A stretch of DNA of 64,000 nt from Shewanella oncorhynchi (lineage in GTDB: Bacteria > Pseudomonadota > Gammaproteobacteria > Enterobacterales > Shewanellaceae): positions 248,001 through 312,000 of the forward strand of contig NZ_JABAEB010000005.1 in the NCBI RefSeq assembly GCF_012584455.1, in the 5' to 3' direction. A program made the translations under genes and the position numbers. The notes under the pieces are model-generated. The model worked only from the letters and a program-made list of their open reading frames with translations, was not told the DNA's origin and searched no databases. Shown here in pieces: positions 29,869 through 40,641 of the stretch (its first letter is position 1; every line of letters starts with the position of its first letter).

Positions 29869-30822
29869 TTACCAAGAAAGTCCCATCTGCGTGCTTGTCT
29901 CCTCAGGTTTCTTATCAAGTAGTCTTAGCTCGGTGAGGTGAATGTGCGCTGCAATTTGGCTGCGCAATTTTTGATAGAGACGGATGGCTAGTTCAGGCGC
30001 GGCTTCATTGTCGGAAGTATGGATAAACAGATAGGGTTCTCGACCTTCTGCGAGCCACTGCGGGAGTTGGGTGAGCCAATTATCAAAAAAGGTATCGTTA
30101 TCCTTAGGTAAAACAGCAACGCCTTGCTGTGCGAGTTGTGCGATGGCATCGTCTGGTTGGCCGATAAAGCGCACCACTGGATTATTGGCGGTGGCAATTG
30201 CATGCACTGGCACTCGAGGTTTTTTCTTGTGAGCGTCGATAATCGCGACATTGCAGGGCGGCAGTGCAAACAAGGGCCTGCTGTCCATGATGATGCGATT
30301 CACTTTTTTATCGATGAGTAATCGATTAAGCGCACGCTCGGCATCTCCCTTAGCAAAAAACGCAGCATGCCTGACTTCGACGCCATAGGTTAACCCTTGG
30401 GGGATTTGATCTAGAAATTGCGCTAACGCAGGCAAGTTTTCTGGGCCGAAATGGGCGGGCAGTTGAATTTTCCAGATCCCTGTTTTATCGATTAATGGTG
30501 TCATTATCTGGAAAAAATCTTTCAATTCTTGGCCGCAGTGTTGCAATAATCTTTGGTGAGTGATGGTTTGCGGTAGTTTGAAGGTAAAACGAAAGCTATC
30601 GGGCGTGGCACTGTGCCAATTCATTACCGTTTGCTGTGCAGGCGTTGCGTAGAAGCTGGTGTTCCCTTCGACAGTATTGAATATTGTCGCGTAACGGGCG
30701 AGTCGCTCCGCTTGTTTAGTTCCGTGACCATACACACTTTCTTGCCAATTCGAGTGCGACCACATGGCAAGCCCAAGGCGAAAATGGTTGGGTTGATGTA
30801 ACGGAGAGCACAATCGGTCCAA
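29869..30822 (-). CDS. yecE: DUF72 family protein YecE
   Basis: 317 residues from TTG 30822, which has AAGGA 8 bp upstream and no better in-frame start. LAMWSHSNWQESVYG, FNTVEGNTSFYATP, FRFTFKLPQTITHQ, YGVEVRHAAFF, DSRPLF, KPRVPVHAIATANNPVVRFIG and PYLFIHTSDN follow E. coli YecE closely. The DUF72 TIM-barrel family has no established biochemical function. Alone on the minus strand. Confidence 0.9.
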   Translation of the reverse strand: MDRLCSPLHQPNHFRLGLAMWSHSNWQESVYGHGTKQAERLARYATIFNTVEGNTSFYATPAQQTVMNWHSATPDSFRFTFKLPQTITHQRLLQHCGQELKDFFQIMTPLIDKTGIWKIQLPAHFGPENLPALAQFLDQIPQGLTYGVEVRHAAFFAKGDAERALNRLLIDKKVNRIIMDSRPLFALPPCNVAIIDAHKKKPRVPVHAIATANNPVVRFIGQPDDAIAQLAQQGVAVLPKDNDTFFDNWLTQLPQWLAEGREPYLFIHTSDNEAAPELAIRLYQKLRSQIAAHIHLTELRLLDKKPEETSTQMGLSW

Positions 30823-31113
30823 AAATAAATTCCTTTAATGCGATTTGCGCGTACCAAAGCTGCGCCCTGATGTTGACCAACATTTTAGGGCATTGTGCCG
30901 ATATCTGTCGTCCAGAGTCAAATAGTGCCACCGATGGCCTTAAGTATTGTGTTTGATTTTGTTTGAATTTAACTCTGTAAAAGTCGGACTTAACTTAGCC
31001 AACTCTGGAATGACATTGAAAATTAACCTACTCTAATAGTGCGTTATTATTATTTTTATGCTTATGATCAAACTTAGGACTTAGCCAAAGACGGACGTTT
31101 ATTGGAGAATTAC

Positions 31114-32541
31114 GTGAATAATGATGGCTACACTTCCTTAAGCAATTTTATCGACCTTCTCTTGGATGCTATTTGTGTCGTCGATAAAGCGGGGAGGTTT
31201 GAATTTGTCAGTGCAGGGGCAGAACGTATTTTTGGCTATACCCCAGAAGAAATGATGGGTATGCAGATGCTAGATCTTGTCATTCCAGAGGATAGGGAAC
31301 GCACTCTCGCAACGGCCAATGAAATTATGGCAGGTCGCTTTAAAGTCGATTTTGAAAACCGTTATGTGCGTAAAGATGGTGTTATCGTCGATATTCTTTG
31401 GTCTGCACGTTGGTCCGATGCTTATCAACAACGTGTCGCAGTCGCTAGAGATATTTCTAAGAGCAAAAATGCCGAACGTAGACAAGCAGCCTTATATGAG
31501 ATTTCAGAGGCTGTGCATGTCGCTGAGGACTTGCTAGCCCTATATCGTCGAATTCATGAAATTATTGCTAAATTATTGCCTGCAGTAAACTTTGCTATTG
31601 CATTGTACGATCAAGATTTAAATGAATTAAGTTTTCCTTATAAAGCCGCTACTGGCAAGGATTCACTTATCGATATTGCAAGTTTCAGTGTGTTCACTGA
31701 CCAAGTGATCCGCAGTGCTGAGTCTTTACTCCTGTGTCCCGTGACCTTAACTGATTATCCCCAAGCGATTCGTGAAGATTTGGGTAATGGTAGTTTAAGT
31801 TGGCTGGGTGTGCCGCTAAAGCTACAGAAAGGCGTTATCGGCGCTTTGATTATGCATAGCTTGCCCACTTCGGCTTCATATACACACCAAGACCGTGAGT
31901 TATTGGAGTTTGTTTCTACGCAAATAGCCTTTGCGATTGAGCGTCGACAAATGCTCGCGCGATTAGAGCATATTGCACTTTATGATCAGTTAACCTTGTT
32001 ACCCAATCGTGAGCTTTTTTACGATAGATTTCAAAAGGCGTTATCTCGAGCCCATAGGGAATCAAGTTATTTCTCTTTGCTTTATTTAGACTTAGATAAA
32101 TTTAAGTGGGTTAACGATACTTTTGGTCATAGCGTGGGCGATTTATTACTGCAAGTGACAGCACAGCGAATAGTCAGTTGTGTGAGGGGCTCAGATACCG
32201 TTGCGCGTTTTGGGGGGGATGAGTTTGTCATCTTACTTGAACGAGTCGATTCAGCACATAATACCCTGCTGGCCGCACAAAAAATATTGCAAGTATTCGA
32301 GCAACCCTTCGAGCTTGCCGAACAGCAGATCCATATTCTGCCGAGTATCGGTATTGCTCTGTATCCAGAGCACGGTGAAGATGAGAAACAGCTTATTTCC
32401 TGTGCGGATACTGCTATGTATAAAGCTAAAAAGAATGGCGGAAATCGAATTGAAATGGGTTACCAAGGATTAAGAAACTTACATGCTGAGCTTCGGCCTG
32501 AGGCCAATATTCCTGAAAATAAAGCGATGAAGATCATTTAA
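31114..32541 (+). CDS. PAS-GAF-GGDEF diguanylate cyclase
   Basis: 475 residues from GTG 31114, which has GGAG six bases upstream; TTG 31102 overlaps that site. PAS domain (about residues 8-120: LLDAICVVDKAGRFEFVSAGAERIFGYTPEEM), GAF domain (about 140-285), then GGDEF (about 295-455) with intact FGGDEF. RGSD five residues before GGDEF is a product-inhibition I-site. It should make cyclic di-GMP in response to a signal seen by PAS/GAF. No membrane segment, so cytoplasmic. A c-di-GMP riboswitch elsewhere in the window (54849) is one possible output. Confidence 0.93.
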   Translation: MNNDGYTSLSNFIDLLLDAICVVDKAGRFEFVSAGAERIFGYTPEEMMGMQMLDLVIPEDRERTLATANEIMAGRFKVDFENRYVRKDGVIVDILWSARWSDAYQQRVAVARDISKSKNAERRQAALYEISEAVHVAEDLLALYRRIHEIIAKLLPAVNFAIALYDQDLNELSFPYKAATGKDSLIDIASFSVFTDQVIRSAESLLLCPVTLTDYPQAIREDLGNGSLSWLGVPLKLQKGVIGALIMHSLPTSASYTHQDRELLEFVSTQIAFAIERRQMLARLEHIALYDQLTLLPNRELFYDRFQKALSRAHRESSYFSLLYLDLDKFKWVNDTFGHSVGDLLLQVTAQRIVSCVRGSDTVARFGGDEFVILLERVDSAHNTLLAAQKILQVFEQPFELAEQQIHILPSIGIALYPEHGEDEKQLISCADTAMYKAKKNGGNRIEMGYQGLRNLHAELRPEANIPENKAMKII

Positions 32542-32592
32542 GCTCGCTTTAGGCGAGCCATTGTAAGTCTTTGAATAAATAATATGTAAAGT

Positions 32593-32627
32593 AATGCCCG
32601 CAAATGTCACTGACACTTGCGGGCATT
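32593..32627. terminator. Bidirectional terminator
   Basis: AATGCCCGCAA/TTGCGGGCATT stem with inner TGTCA/TGACA, between the GGDEF gene and the convergent chemoreceptor gene. Confidence 0.75.
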
Positions 32628-32675
32628 ATTGTATGGAACTGTTGATGTAATCTTTATATAAAATAAGGCTTTTGA

Positions 32676-34568
32676 TTACAGTTTAAAGCGATTAACTTCC
32701 TGCTGCAATGATGCGGCTAAATGGGCGAGCTCTTGAGCTTGGACCATAGACGTTTGTGCCTCAATCGAGAGATTCTCTGACACTTCACGAATCGATTCTG
32801 TATTACGGTTGATTTCGCTGGTGACTGAGGTTTGCTCCTCGGCTGCTGTGGCAATTTGGCTCGCCATATCTGAAATATCATTAATGGCTTTGCTGATTTG
32901 CAACAGACTTTCGCTGGCTGAATTAGCATCGGCCACACTGGTTTCTGCCATTTCATGACTTTGAGTCATAGACTTAACGGCTTTGCCTGCGGTTTGTTGT
33001 AGGGTTTCGATCATCGCTTGAATTTCTTGTGTCGATGAATGCGTACGTTGTGACAGTACACGCACCTCATCAGCAACTACAGCGAAGCCACGACCTTGTT
33101 CTCCTGCACGTGCCGCCTCAATGGCTGCATTGAGTGCAAGTAAGTTGGTTTGCTCTGCGATGCCACTAATGGTCAACAAAATGCTGTTGATCTTTTGTGA
33201 GTGCTCGTTCAGTTCACCGATAATTCGCCCTGCAGTTTCGACTTCACTGGCTAAATTACGGATAGATTGCTGGCTTTGCATTACCTGTTTATGGCCATGG
33301 TTTGAAAGTCCGACCGCATTTTGAGCGGTCTGCGCTGTATGCTCAGCATTACTGGCAATTTCCTCGGTGGCGCTGGCCATTTCGGTCACCGCAGTGGCAA
33401 CCATAGTCACTTCATCTTGCTGTACTTCAATGCGCTGACTGTTATCCGTTGCCGATGCACTACTTCCTTTGGCTTGATATTCCAATTGACCCGCAATCTT
33501 GTGCATGCGGGAAATCATACCGTGTAGACGTTCTACAAAGCGGTTAAAACCCGAAGCTAACATACCAATTTCATCGTGGCTGTTGGCAGTATGAATGCGC
33601 ACAGTGAGATCGCCATCGCCTTCGGCAATATCATTGAGTGCTTGGGCAACGCGTTCGAGATCTTTGAATTGAATTTTAAAGATGGCGATTAAAATCAAAC
33701 CAAACAGCACCAATAGTGCAACACCTACGGCAGACATCCACCAAGCGAGATCGGTTGCCTGTGACATGATTTCTTGCTTATCCATCACGAAAATCAGTGC
33801 CCAGTCAGTTGAGGGTATTGCCGCAACGTAAACTAATTTAGTGGCACCATCGAGGTTTCGCTCTTCCATGGTATTGGCATTAGTGCGCTGTGATAACCAG
33901 TTATTGCTAAAATTACTATCGATTTTAGTGAGCTGTTGAGTATTTAGCTGGCTATTGGGATGACTAATAATGAGCCCTGCATTATCGACCATCAGAGTGT
34001 AACCTTTGCCTGGTACTTGGAGGCGCTGCACTGCATCTGTTAACTGATCTATGGTTAAGTTCGCAGCCGCTACGCCTATGAGCTGGCCTGAGCTCATCAC
34101 AGGTTCTGCTATAGTTACGACTTGTTTTTTCAATGTGGCGCTGACGTAGGGCGCCGTCATGATCATTTTACCCGCCGTTTTAGCATCCATATACCAAGGG
34201 CGAACGCGGGGATCATAATTTGCGGTATTCAGCGACGGATCTTGGCGATACATGTTGCCTTGCTCGTCACCATAGTAAGTGAGGGCAAAGTCAACCGCAG
34301 TATGCGCTTGCAACAAATGAGGGGTAACGTTGGCACTAGGATCGGCTTCAATGGTCTGCTTTAGGCTAGTAATGGCCATTTTTCTGTCTTGCATCCACTG
34401 ACCTATGCCGGATGAAAAAGTCTTCGCCAGTTGGTCAATTTCATGTTGGGTGTTTTCTAACGCATTATTTCTAATGAAATAACTAGAGATACTCACGAGT
34501 ACAGCAATAGTGATCAGTACAGCGGAAAGACTGCTAAACAGCAGCCGCGTTTTGAGTGTCGATCGCAT
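32676..34568 (-). CDS. Methyl-accepting chemotaxis protein with double Cache sensor
   Basis: 630 residues. TM1 about residues 9-31; periplasmic dCache_1 domain ([67 protein letters not shown]); TM2 about 276-297; HAMP ([22 protein letters not shown]); MA domain with [37 protein letters not shown]. The DxRxRPWY pattern resembles dCache receptors for amino acids and amines, but the ligand is not certain. Monocistronic. Confidence 0.94.
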   Translation of the reverse strand: MRSTLKTRLLFSSLSAVLITIAVLVSISSYFIRNNALENTQHEIDQLAKTFSSGIGQWMQDRKMAITSLKQTIEADPSANVTPHLLQAHTAVDFALTYYGDEQGNMYRQDPSLNTANYDPRVRPWYMDAKTAGKMIMTAPYVSATLKKQVVTIAEPVMSSGQLIGVAAANLTIDQLTDAVQRLQVPGKGYTLMVDNAGLIISHPNSQLNTQQLTKIDSNFSNNWLSQRTNANTMEERNLDGATKLVYVAAIPSTDWALIFVMDKQEIMSQATDLAWWMSAVGVALLVLFGLILIAIFKIQFKDLERVAQALNDIAEGDGDLTVRIHTANSHDEIGMLASGFNRFVERLHGMISRMHKIAGQLEYQAKGSSASATDNSQRIEVQQDEVTMVATAVTEMASATEEIASNAEHTAQTAQNAVGLSNHGHKQVMQSQQSIRNLASEVETAGRIIGELNEHSQKINSILLTISGIAEQTNLLALNAAIEAARAGEQGRGFAVVADEVRVLSQRTHSSTQEIQAMIETLQQTAGKAVKSMTQSHEMAETSVADANSASESLLQISKAINDISDMASQIATAAEEQTSVTSEINRNTESIREVSENLSIEAQTSMVQAQELAHLAASLQQEVNRFKL

Positions 34569-35015
34569 AATCTATATCCTTTATATTCCGTTAGCTCTCT
34601 AACGTTGTTTTAGTATAGCGGCAGTACGGGGCAAAACATTAAATCATTGAAGAATTATAGTAATAAATTTAGAAGTGACGCCCATAATTTATGAATTTAA
34701 TAATTACATGATTTTTATATCAATAACGATTGCGTCAGCGGTTGTTTATTTGATGAGCTGATGGAACTTAGCAGACTAAACTGAAGAGATGAATAATATT
34801 TTACAGGTGATAAATAACATTAGTTATCGTCAGTAAGCCGTTAAAATACATAAGCTCAAGCTAACAATTTAATTAAATATGTCACTGGTTGTGAGTGTGA
34901 TTAATTCATTATTCAGAATGCTGGCTTGTTTATATCAAAGGTTAGTGAGCATAATTTCGCGCGGGTAGCATCTTGTGTGCTGGTTCAAGTTTAAGACTCA
35001 TCTGTAACAGAACAT
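34569..35015. other. Intergenic region, no gene seen
   Basis: About 450 bp of AT-rich sequence between two minus-strand genes. It probably carries the promoter of the chemoreceptor gene. No RNA gene, repeat or riboswitch recognised. Confidence 0.45.
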
Positions 35016-35041
35016 AAAAAAGGGACTCCTAGGAGCCCCTT
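35016..35041 (-). terminator. Terminator of the M1 aminopeptidase gene
   Basis: On the minus strand AGGGGCTCCTAGGAGTCCCT with one mismatch is followed by TTTTTATG, 25 bp past the stop. Confidence 0.78.
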
Positions 35042-35065
35042 GTTAATTTTAAAATGACCTTAATA

Positions 35066-37699
35066 TTAGTGAGTCATCTTATTTTTGATCAGCACACAAC
35101 GCTGCTCTATTTGACGGGTTTCCAGTAGATTACGGCGGGTAAGGTTAGATAGCCCAGTTTGGCGATCAAGTACTTTGTCCAATGCCGCTATGCTAGTGTA
35201 ATTACAATCGGTTGGGATGAGGAAATGGCTATAATTACGCATAAATACAGGCCCTTTTTTGTCCATATCCATTAAGCTCGCCAGACGCTCTTCCGCTGTA
35301 GCTGCGCTTAATAGTTTTTGCTCAGCAGGATAAAGATTTTGCATAATAATCCGCTGTTTGGAGAAAGGCAGGCTGTCTAGATGGACTTTACTTAACCAAC
35401 GACGTTTTGCGGCCGCTTCAGGGCGGATCACTTGTGCCGCAAGTGCCGCTTTTTCACCAGAGTCTGAATTATCCTTGGCAGCTTCTTTGGTTAAGCGCTG
35501 CAGCGCGTTAGGAAAATCATAGCGATTAAGCTGGGTGATGATTGCCCATCGTAAATCTTGATCTAAAGTTAACCCCTTAATTTTTGTTTCACCGTCAATG
35601 AGTTGTGCTAAATGACGCAGTGAATCTCTGTCGCTTGCTAAACTGACATAGGCATTGAACCAGATCCGTTGGAAGTCATTATCGCCTTTATTTTCCATTG
35701 CTTTTCTCAGACTCATTTGGCTTAAGCCTTTAATTGCATTTTCAGCGTAGTTTTGCTGAATAGGGGCGATCTGCGCGAGATATTCCTTCGAGCGCAACAT
35801 GCTATCGATGATCTGACCAACAATCGTGTAGTCCGTCTCAGCTGGCGCGTTAACAAACACTGTGCTTAGGTATTGATCTAAGCTCAATTTACCTTCGCGG
35901 ACGCTGTCCCACAGACTTTGCCACAGCATAGATCGCAGTAGTGGATCGGAAATGTTACTCAGTTGTTGTTTTGCGGTATTAAATGACTTGTCATCAAGCT
36001 CGACTTTCACAAAGCCCCAATCATCAAAGTTTGGATAGACTAGGTCTGGGCAGCGCTCACCAATCAGTTGTTTAACTTCAGTACGCTCGCCTTTGTAAGT
36101 CACTGGCACTGTAATGTCATTTCGCAGATCAAAGCGACCTTGGGTAAATAAAGCCACTTGGACTTTTTGTTCACGTAATGTGGGTAGCTCTGCGCTTGCA
36201 GGGAGCTGCCGTAGGTTAAATTCGCTGATTCGGTTGCCCTCACAACGATATTCCGCCTTGATGGTGTTAACGCCCGCGCTGTAGAGCCATTCTTGAGTCC
36301 ATGCACTTAAATCGCGGCCAGCGGCTTTCCCTAGGCTATTGATAAAATCGTCTAACTCAGCGTTTTGATAACTGTATTGTTTTAAATAGTTACTGACGCC
36401 ACGACGAAACACCATGTCCCCGAGTAAATGGCGTAATTGTTTCAGCGTTGATGCGCCTTTTTGGTAAGTGATAGCATCGATATTGTCGAAGGCGTTCTGG
36501 GTTGTTGCTACGGGTACTTCAATGGGGTGCGTGGTGACTAAGCTGTCCTGCTCATAGGCTTTTTGCTTGCCTTTAGCGTAGAAGGTACGCCAAGCATTAG
36601 TGAACTCTGTGGCTTCTTTAGTCGCAAGTGTGCCCATAAATGAAGCAAAACTTTCATTTAACCACAAGCCGTTCCACCATTTCATGGTGACGAGATCGCC
36701 AAACCACTGGTGCGCCATTTCGTGCATGATCACGCCCGCAAGATTTTGCTTTTGATCTGCTGTCATAGCCGCTTTATGAAGGAAGATATCTTCGGAAAAG
36801 GTCACTGCACCCGCGTTTTCCATCGCGCCATAAAGGAAGTCTGGCACTAGAATTTGATCGTATTTCTTAAAGGGGTAAGGAATACCAAAGTAATTATCGA
36901 AAAAAGTTAACCCTTGTTTCGTATAGGTAAACCAATCTTGCTCCGTGACTTGGTTAGCAACGGATTGGCGGGCGAACAGGCGCATAGGATAGCGGCCTGA
37001 GTTGTCTTGCCACATGTGATAAGGGCCCGCGTGCATTGAAAAGTTATATGGGCTTAGCTTAGGTGTTTGTGGGAAAGTCCAACGATTGTAAGCACCCGCT
37101 GGGGTGATTTGGCTTTCACGCATCGAGCTAATGACTTGCCAGTCTTTGGGCGCTGTTACCGTAATTTGATAGTTAGCCTTGAGATCCGGTTGGTCGAACA
37201 CTGCGAACATCTGCTGAGCTGCAGCGGGTTCAAAATGAGAGTAGAGGTAGACCTTGCCATCGATTGGATCTTTAAAACGGTGTAAACCTTCACCATTGGT
37301 GCTGTGGGCACGGCTAAATTGCACTTCAATGATATTTTCACCTGAGGTGAGCAAACGCGTATTTAAGCTGATGTAAGCGCCATTGTAATTGGGGTATACG
37401 GCGGTACCGTTGATGATAAAGCGTTTTATCTGCGCCTTGTTTAAATCTAAGCTCAGTTGTTTTGGCACTTCACTTAATTGAAATGTCACTTTGGAGGTGG
37501 CTGAAAACTCGGCGTCCCCTGTGAGCTGAAAATCCAAGTCATAGTGAATATCGGAGATGACCTGCGAGCGAAGCGCAGCCTGATATTGGCTAATATAAGC
37601 GCTAGCATCACGTGGACCCGTATTGAGTGTACTTTGGGTTGCACACGACATTAATGTGCCGCAGGTAAGGGCAACGAGACTGGCTTTAAACAAGTTCAC
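35066..37699 (-). CDS. pepN: M1-family aminopeptidase N, lipoprotein
   Basis: 877 residues with lipoprotein signal (LMSC, C19), so membrane-anchored in the periplasm or outer membrane, unlike cytoplasmic E. coli PepN. The exopeptidase motif GAMEN (291-295), zinc site HEMAH (326-330) with the third ligand E349 (WLNESFA) and a C-terminal helical ERAP1-like domain are present. It removes N-terminal residues from peptides. Upstream is a 250-bp spacer with the lpoB terminator. pepN is used in the family sense. Confidence 0.92.
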   Translation of the reverse strand: MNLFKASLVALTCGTLMSCATQSTLNTGPRDASAYISQYQAALRSQVISDIHYDLDFQLTGDAEFSATSKVTFQLSEVPKQLSLDLNKAQIKRFIINGTAVYPNYNGAYISLNTRLLTSGENIIEVQFSRAHSTNGEGLHRFKDPIDGKVYLYSHFEPAAAQQMFAVFDQPDLKANYQITVTAPKDWQVISSMRESQITPAGAYNRWTFPQTPKLSPYNFSMHAGPYHMWQDNSGRYPMRLFARQSVANQVTEQDWFTYTKQGLTFFDNYFGIPYPFKKYDQILVPDFLYGAMENAGAVTFSEDIFLHKAAMTADQKQNLAGVIMHEMAHQWFGDLVTMKWWNGLWLNESFASFMGTLATKEATEFTNAWRTFYAKGKQKAYEQDSLVTTHPIEVPVATTQNAFDNIDAITYQKGASTLKQLRHLLGDMVFRRGVSNYLKQYSYQNAELDDFINSLGKAAGRDLSAWTQEWLYSAGVNTIKAEYRCEGNRISEFNLRQLPASAELPTLREQKVQVALFTQGRFDLRNDITVPVTYKGERTEVKQLIGERCPDLVYPNFDDWGFVKVELDDKSFNTAKQQLSNISDPLLRSMLWQSLWDSVREGKLSLDQYLSTVFVNAPAETDYTIVGQIIDSMLRSKEYLAQIAPIQQNYAENAIKGLSQMSLRKAMENKGDNDFQRIWFNAYVSLASDRDSLRHLAQLIDGETKIKGLTLDQDLRWAIITQLNRYDFPNALQRLTKEAAKDNSDSGEKAALAAQVIRPEAAAKRRWLSKVHLDSLPFSKQRIIMQNLYPAEQKLLSAATAEERLASLMDMDKKGPVFMRNYSHFLIPTDCNYTSIAALDKVLDRQTGLSNLTRRNLLETRQIEQRCVLIKNKMTH

Positions 37700-37885
37700 A
37701 ACTTAAATCCTTCAACGATTTGTTTTGTTTTCTGCTTGGATGTTTGCATTCAATATCGTGTGTGTAGGTTTGCCTTTGTGGCAAATTATCCCTCGCGCCA
37801 GCGCCAATTTTGAGCATCATCATCGCAGTGTATTTTGGCCGAGTACACTACCTTATTTACCTTGGATTACCAATGTTAAAAATGT

Positions 37886-37915
37886 AAAAAAAAGCCAGCG
37901 TTAACGCTGGCTTCT
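37886..37915 (-). terminator. Terminator of the lpoB operon
   Basis: AGCCAGCGTTAACGCTGGCT, a perfect 10+10 inverted repeat, followed on the minus strand by TTTTTTTT. Confidence 0.9.
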
Positions 37916-37955
37916 TGAGATTACTGCTTGGCAGAATTAAGTGCCAATAGGACAA

Positions 37956-38549
37956 TTACATGCCTAAGAAAGACTTAGACTTCATCTTACGGATTTCTTT
38001 TTCATCAGACCATTCGATAAGGCCTGTTTCTAAATCCATTAAACGCATTGTCATCTTATAGTAGACATCTTTAGTGCTACCGTCTTGCTTCACTATGCTA
38101 GATAAATTGCCATATAACATGTATTGAGCGCCAATTTGACGACCAAACTTGATGGCGGTTGATGGGTCAACCATGCCAGTGTTGTTTTGGTAATCCAGTT
38201 GTTTACGGACTGAATCTACTTTAGTCATGTCGATAAAACGGAACTTGCCTGAGCGCAATAATTTGTTACTGATAGAGTCAGTGACAGACTCAGTGTCGAT
38301 ATGTTCTGAGGTTTTGTTTTTGATGCTATCAACAAATAAAATCGGGCGGTCATTGGCTGTTATTGCCACGATAGGAGGGAAAGTCATCATGCTATCCACC
38401 ATCTTGGCTGCAATAGCTTGTAGATCCGTCGAGCCAAAGTTCTCATTGACGGTTTCAACTTCTGTGGCATCGCCATATTCGACTTTAGATTGACATGCAG
38501 CTAGACCCATAACGGCAGCCAGTACAAAAATCAGTTTAAATTGTTTCAT
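37956..38549 (-). CDS. lpoB: Penicillin-binding protein activator LpoB
   Basis: 197 residues from MKQFKLIFVL; the frame is open 13 codons upstream. Lipobox LAAC with C19. Mature part VESMM-type helix (AAKMVDSMM), PILFVDSIKNKTSEHIDT, LLRSGKFRFIDM and GAQYMLYGNLSSI, the LpoB/PBP1B-activator fold. It reaches from the outer membrane to stimulate PBP1B peptidoglycan synthesis. It follows the COG3014 lipoprotein gene by 69 bp on the same strand and is the last gene before the terminator. Confidence 0.88.
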   Translation of the reverse strand: MKQFKLIFVLAAVMGLAACQSKVEYGDATEVETVNENFGSTDLQAIAAKMVDSMMTFPPIVAITANDRPILFVDSIKNKTSEHIDTESVTDSISNKLLRSGKFRFIDMTKVDSVRKQLDYQNNTGMVDPSTAIKFGRQIGAQYMLYGNLSSIVKQDGSTKDVYYKMTMRLMDLETGLIEWSDEKEIRKMKSKSFLGM

Positions 38550-38618
38550 AGTCAGTTCCATTTTGTGATTGTATAAACTTAATGACACACGTCTTATTCA
38601 AATACCACAACCGCTAGG

Positions 38619-40019
38619 CTAAATGATTATTGAATAAATTCGGGTGTAATTACCAGTATCAATTGCCCAGACTAAGGTGGTTTTGCCTGCTGCAACATCA
38701 ATTTTAGCCGGTGGCGCTTTGTCTAACTGCAAAGTGTATTCACCTGCACTCAAATAACGCCGCCCGATCTGTGCTTGTTTAGGGAGCGTCAGCCAACTGC
38801 GACGATCCGCTTGTTCTGTTACTACGTTAAAAATCTGCATCGCTATACTGCCAATATCGGCAGCATTGTTCCCTGGTTTACCACTCTTCTCAATCTGATA
38901 GGCCATCTCAGATTTAGCATAGACCCTAGCGACTTGACGAACTAGCGTCGCGGGCAGATCTTCCTTGAGTGCTGTGATGGCTAAGGCATCGATATTGGCA
39001 ATAGGTTCAGTTTTCAGCACTGTACCTAAACCTTGCACTTGCGTCTCTGGCACAAAAGTATTGTTTGGCATGTAGGTAGCGAGTGACACTGTCTGCCAGT
39101 TACCATGGATAGTAAAAGGTACCGTGAGAGCTTGTTTTGCAGGCACAAAGCCGCGCTCGACCATCAAAATCACTTGACCATCTTTGGGGTTGGGCAATTT
39201 AGCATCGCCCCAACGGCGCTTAAACTCATCATACTGTGGCATGCCGAGCTGCTTGGCGAGGCGAACCAGATCTTGCTGTAAATAGGTGTTATCTGGAGTG
39301 ATTTGTGCTGCTTTACGATAATCGATATAGGCATCGTTCGGCTCACCCAGCACTTCGTGCAGTACGCCAGTCGTGTAATAACTGTAAGCGTTTAAGAAAG
39401 AACTGGTGACTGTGCCCGCAGCTTGTCCTAGTTTGTTAACCTCGGCATCTATGGTGCCGTTTGCCATGGCTTGAACTGACTTTTGTGATTTTTGATAGCG
39501 TTCTTGCTCGCTGCTCTGTAGTTCGTTACTGCGACGAACTTCGACTAGAGCCCCCTGATAGTCGCCACTAAACAAATAGTTAAGAGCTTGGTATTGGTGC
39601 AGCATAATGCGTTCATACCCAGGGCCTCGGTACGGAATCGCATTGTCGTTTAACACTAAGCTGCTGGCTGTTGCGCCAATGTCACTAACGCTGACTTTGG
39701 CCTTATCATCAAAGGCGGTATAAGCATCTACTGCTTGCTGATAATATGTTTTACTGGCAGCAAAATCGCCGGCGACTTGAGCAATTCGTCCCGCTTCTTG
39801 GGCATAGAGTAAGCCGTCATTGCCATTGATATTGCTGGCAAGTTTGTCGATATCGGCCATGGGAGTCGCACTATTAAGCTCTTGTTTGAGTGGTTCAATC
39901 TGCGCAGGATAATTAATGAAAATACTGTTATAAGCGCAGCCCGATAAGTTTAAAACCAATCCCATTGCCAAGGTTGGTGCAATAAATGCGCGAAAAGGTG
40001 TAACGAAGGACAGTTTCAT
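38619..40019 (-). CDS. COG3014-family TPR-like lipoprotein
   Basis: 466 residues. Lipobox LSGC (C28). Contains tetratricopeptide-like helices in the middle (YERIMLHQYQALNYLFSGDYQGALVEVRRSNELQ, EPNDAYIDYRKAAQITPDNTYLQQDLVRLAKQLG) and a beta-rich C-terminal part. I recognise it as the family commonly found beside lpoB, suggesting a role in the outer-membrane control of peptidoglycan synthases; function not established. Its ATG overlaps the def stop codon by one base (TAATG), so translation is coupled. Confidence 0.8.
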   Translation of the reverse strand: MKLSFVTPFRAFIAPTLAMGLVLNLSGCAYNSIFINYPAQIEPLKQELNSATPMADIDKLASNINGNDGLLYAQEAGRIAQVAGDFAASKTYYQQAVDAYTAFDDKAKVSVSDIGATASSLVLNDNAIPYRGPGYERIMLHQYQALNYLFSGDYQGALVEVRRSNELQSSEQERYQKSQKSVQAMANGTIDAEVNKLGQAAGTVTSSFLNAYSYYTTGVLHEVLGEPNDAYIDYRKAAQITPDNTYLQQDLVRLAKQLGMPQYDEFKRRWGDAKLPNPKDGQVILMVERGFVPAKQALTVPFTIHGNWQTVSLATYMPNNTFVPETQVQGLGTVLKTEPIANIDALAITALKEDLPATLVRQVARVYAKSEMAYQIEKSGKPGNNAADIGSIAMQIFNVVTEQADRRSWLTLPKQAQIGRRYLSAGEYTLQLDKAPPAKIDVAAGKTTLVWAIDTGNYTRIYSIII

Positions 40020-40576
40020 TATTGCGCTTCACCTTTTTTGATGGATTGGGCTGAAATCGCCTGAGTCTGTTCTGGCATAAGTGAACGCTCGAGTAATGTG
40101 ATCCCTTGAAGGTGATCAAATTCATGTTGAAAAATCCGTGCAATAAAGCCCGTTAATTCGGTTTGTTGCCACTCGCCTTGTAAATTTTGATAGCGTACTT
40201 CAATGGCTTGATGTCTTTGTATCGTAAATCTTTGCCCCGGTACAGATAAGCAGCCTTCTTCTCCGCTGACCAACTCGCTTGATGCATTAATGATTTGCGG
40301 ATTAACCACGACCACAGGCGCCATATTAGGCGCGTCGGGATAACGCTCATTAGGGCGAGAAGCCATAATAAATAAGGCTAAAGGGCTGTGAACTTGGGGG
40401 GCTGCGATACCAACGCCATTGGCAGCGTCCATGCTGGCAGACATTTGCTCGGCAAGATGCACGAGCTCGGCATCGAAATGGTGCACTGTGATTGCAGTCT
40501 GCCTTAGAATGGGTTCACCCACTAACGCTATGGGTAATAGAGTTGGGGTTTCTTTTGGCATTAAATGTTTAAACAT
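40019..40576 (-). CDS. def: Peptide deformylase
   Basis: 185 residues from ATG 40576, preceded by AGGGA at 5 bp; a frame open 17 codons further upstream is not credible. All three motifs: GVGIAAPQ (54-61), EGCLS (107-111, metal ligand C109) and HEFDH (151-155). It removes formyl groups from nascent proteins using Fe2+. It is not paired with fmt, so it is probably an extra deformylase rather than the housekeeping one. Sits between slyX and the COG3014 gene in one apparent operon. Confidence 0.92.
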   Translation of the reverse strand: MFKHLMPKETPTLLPIALVGEPILRQTAITVHHFDAELVHLAEQMSASMDAANGVGIAAPQVHSPLALFIMASRPNERYPDAPNMAPVVVVNPQIINASSELVSGEEGCLSVPGQRFTIQRHQAIEVRYQNLQGEWQQTELTGFIARIFQHEFDHLQGITLLERSLMPEQTQAISAQSIKKGEAQ

Positions 40577-40641
40577 CGCATTCCCTGGATATTTTGCAGT
40601 AACTGTTTTTTTAATCAAAGTTAACATCTAAAGCGTCAGTG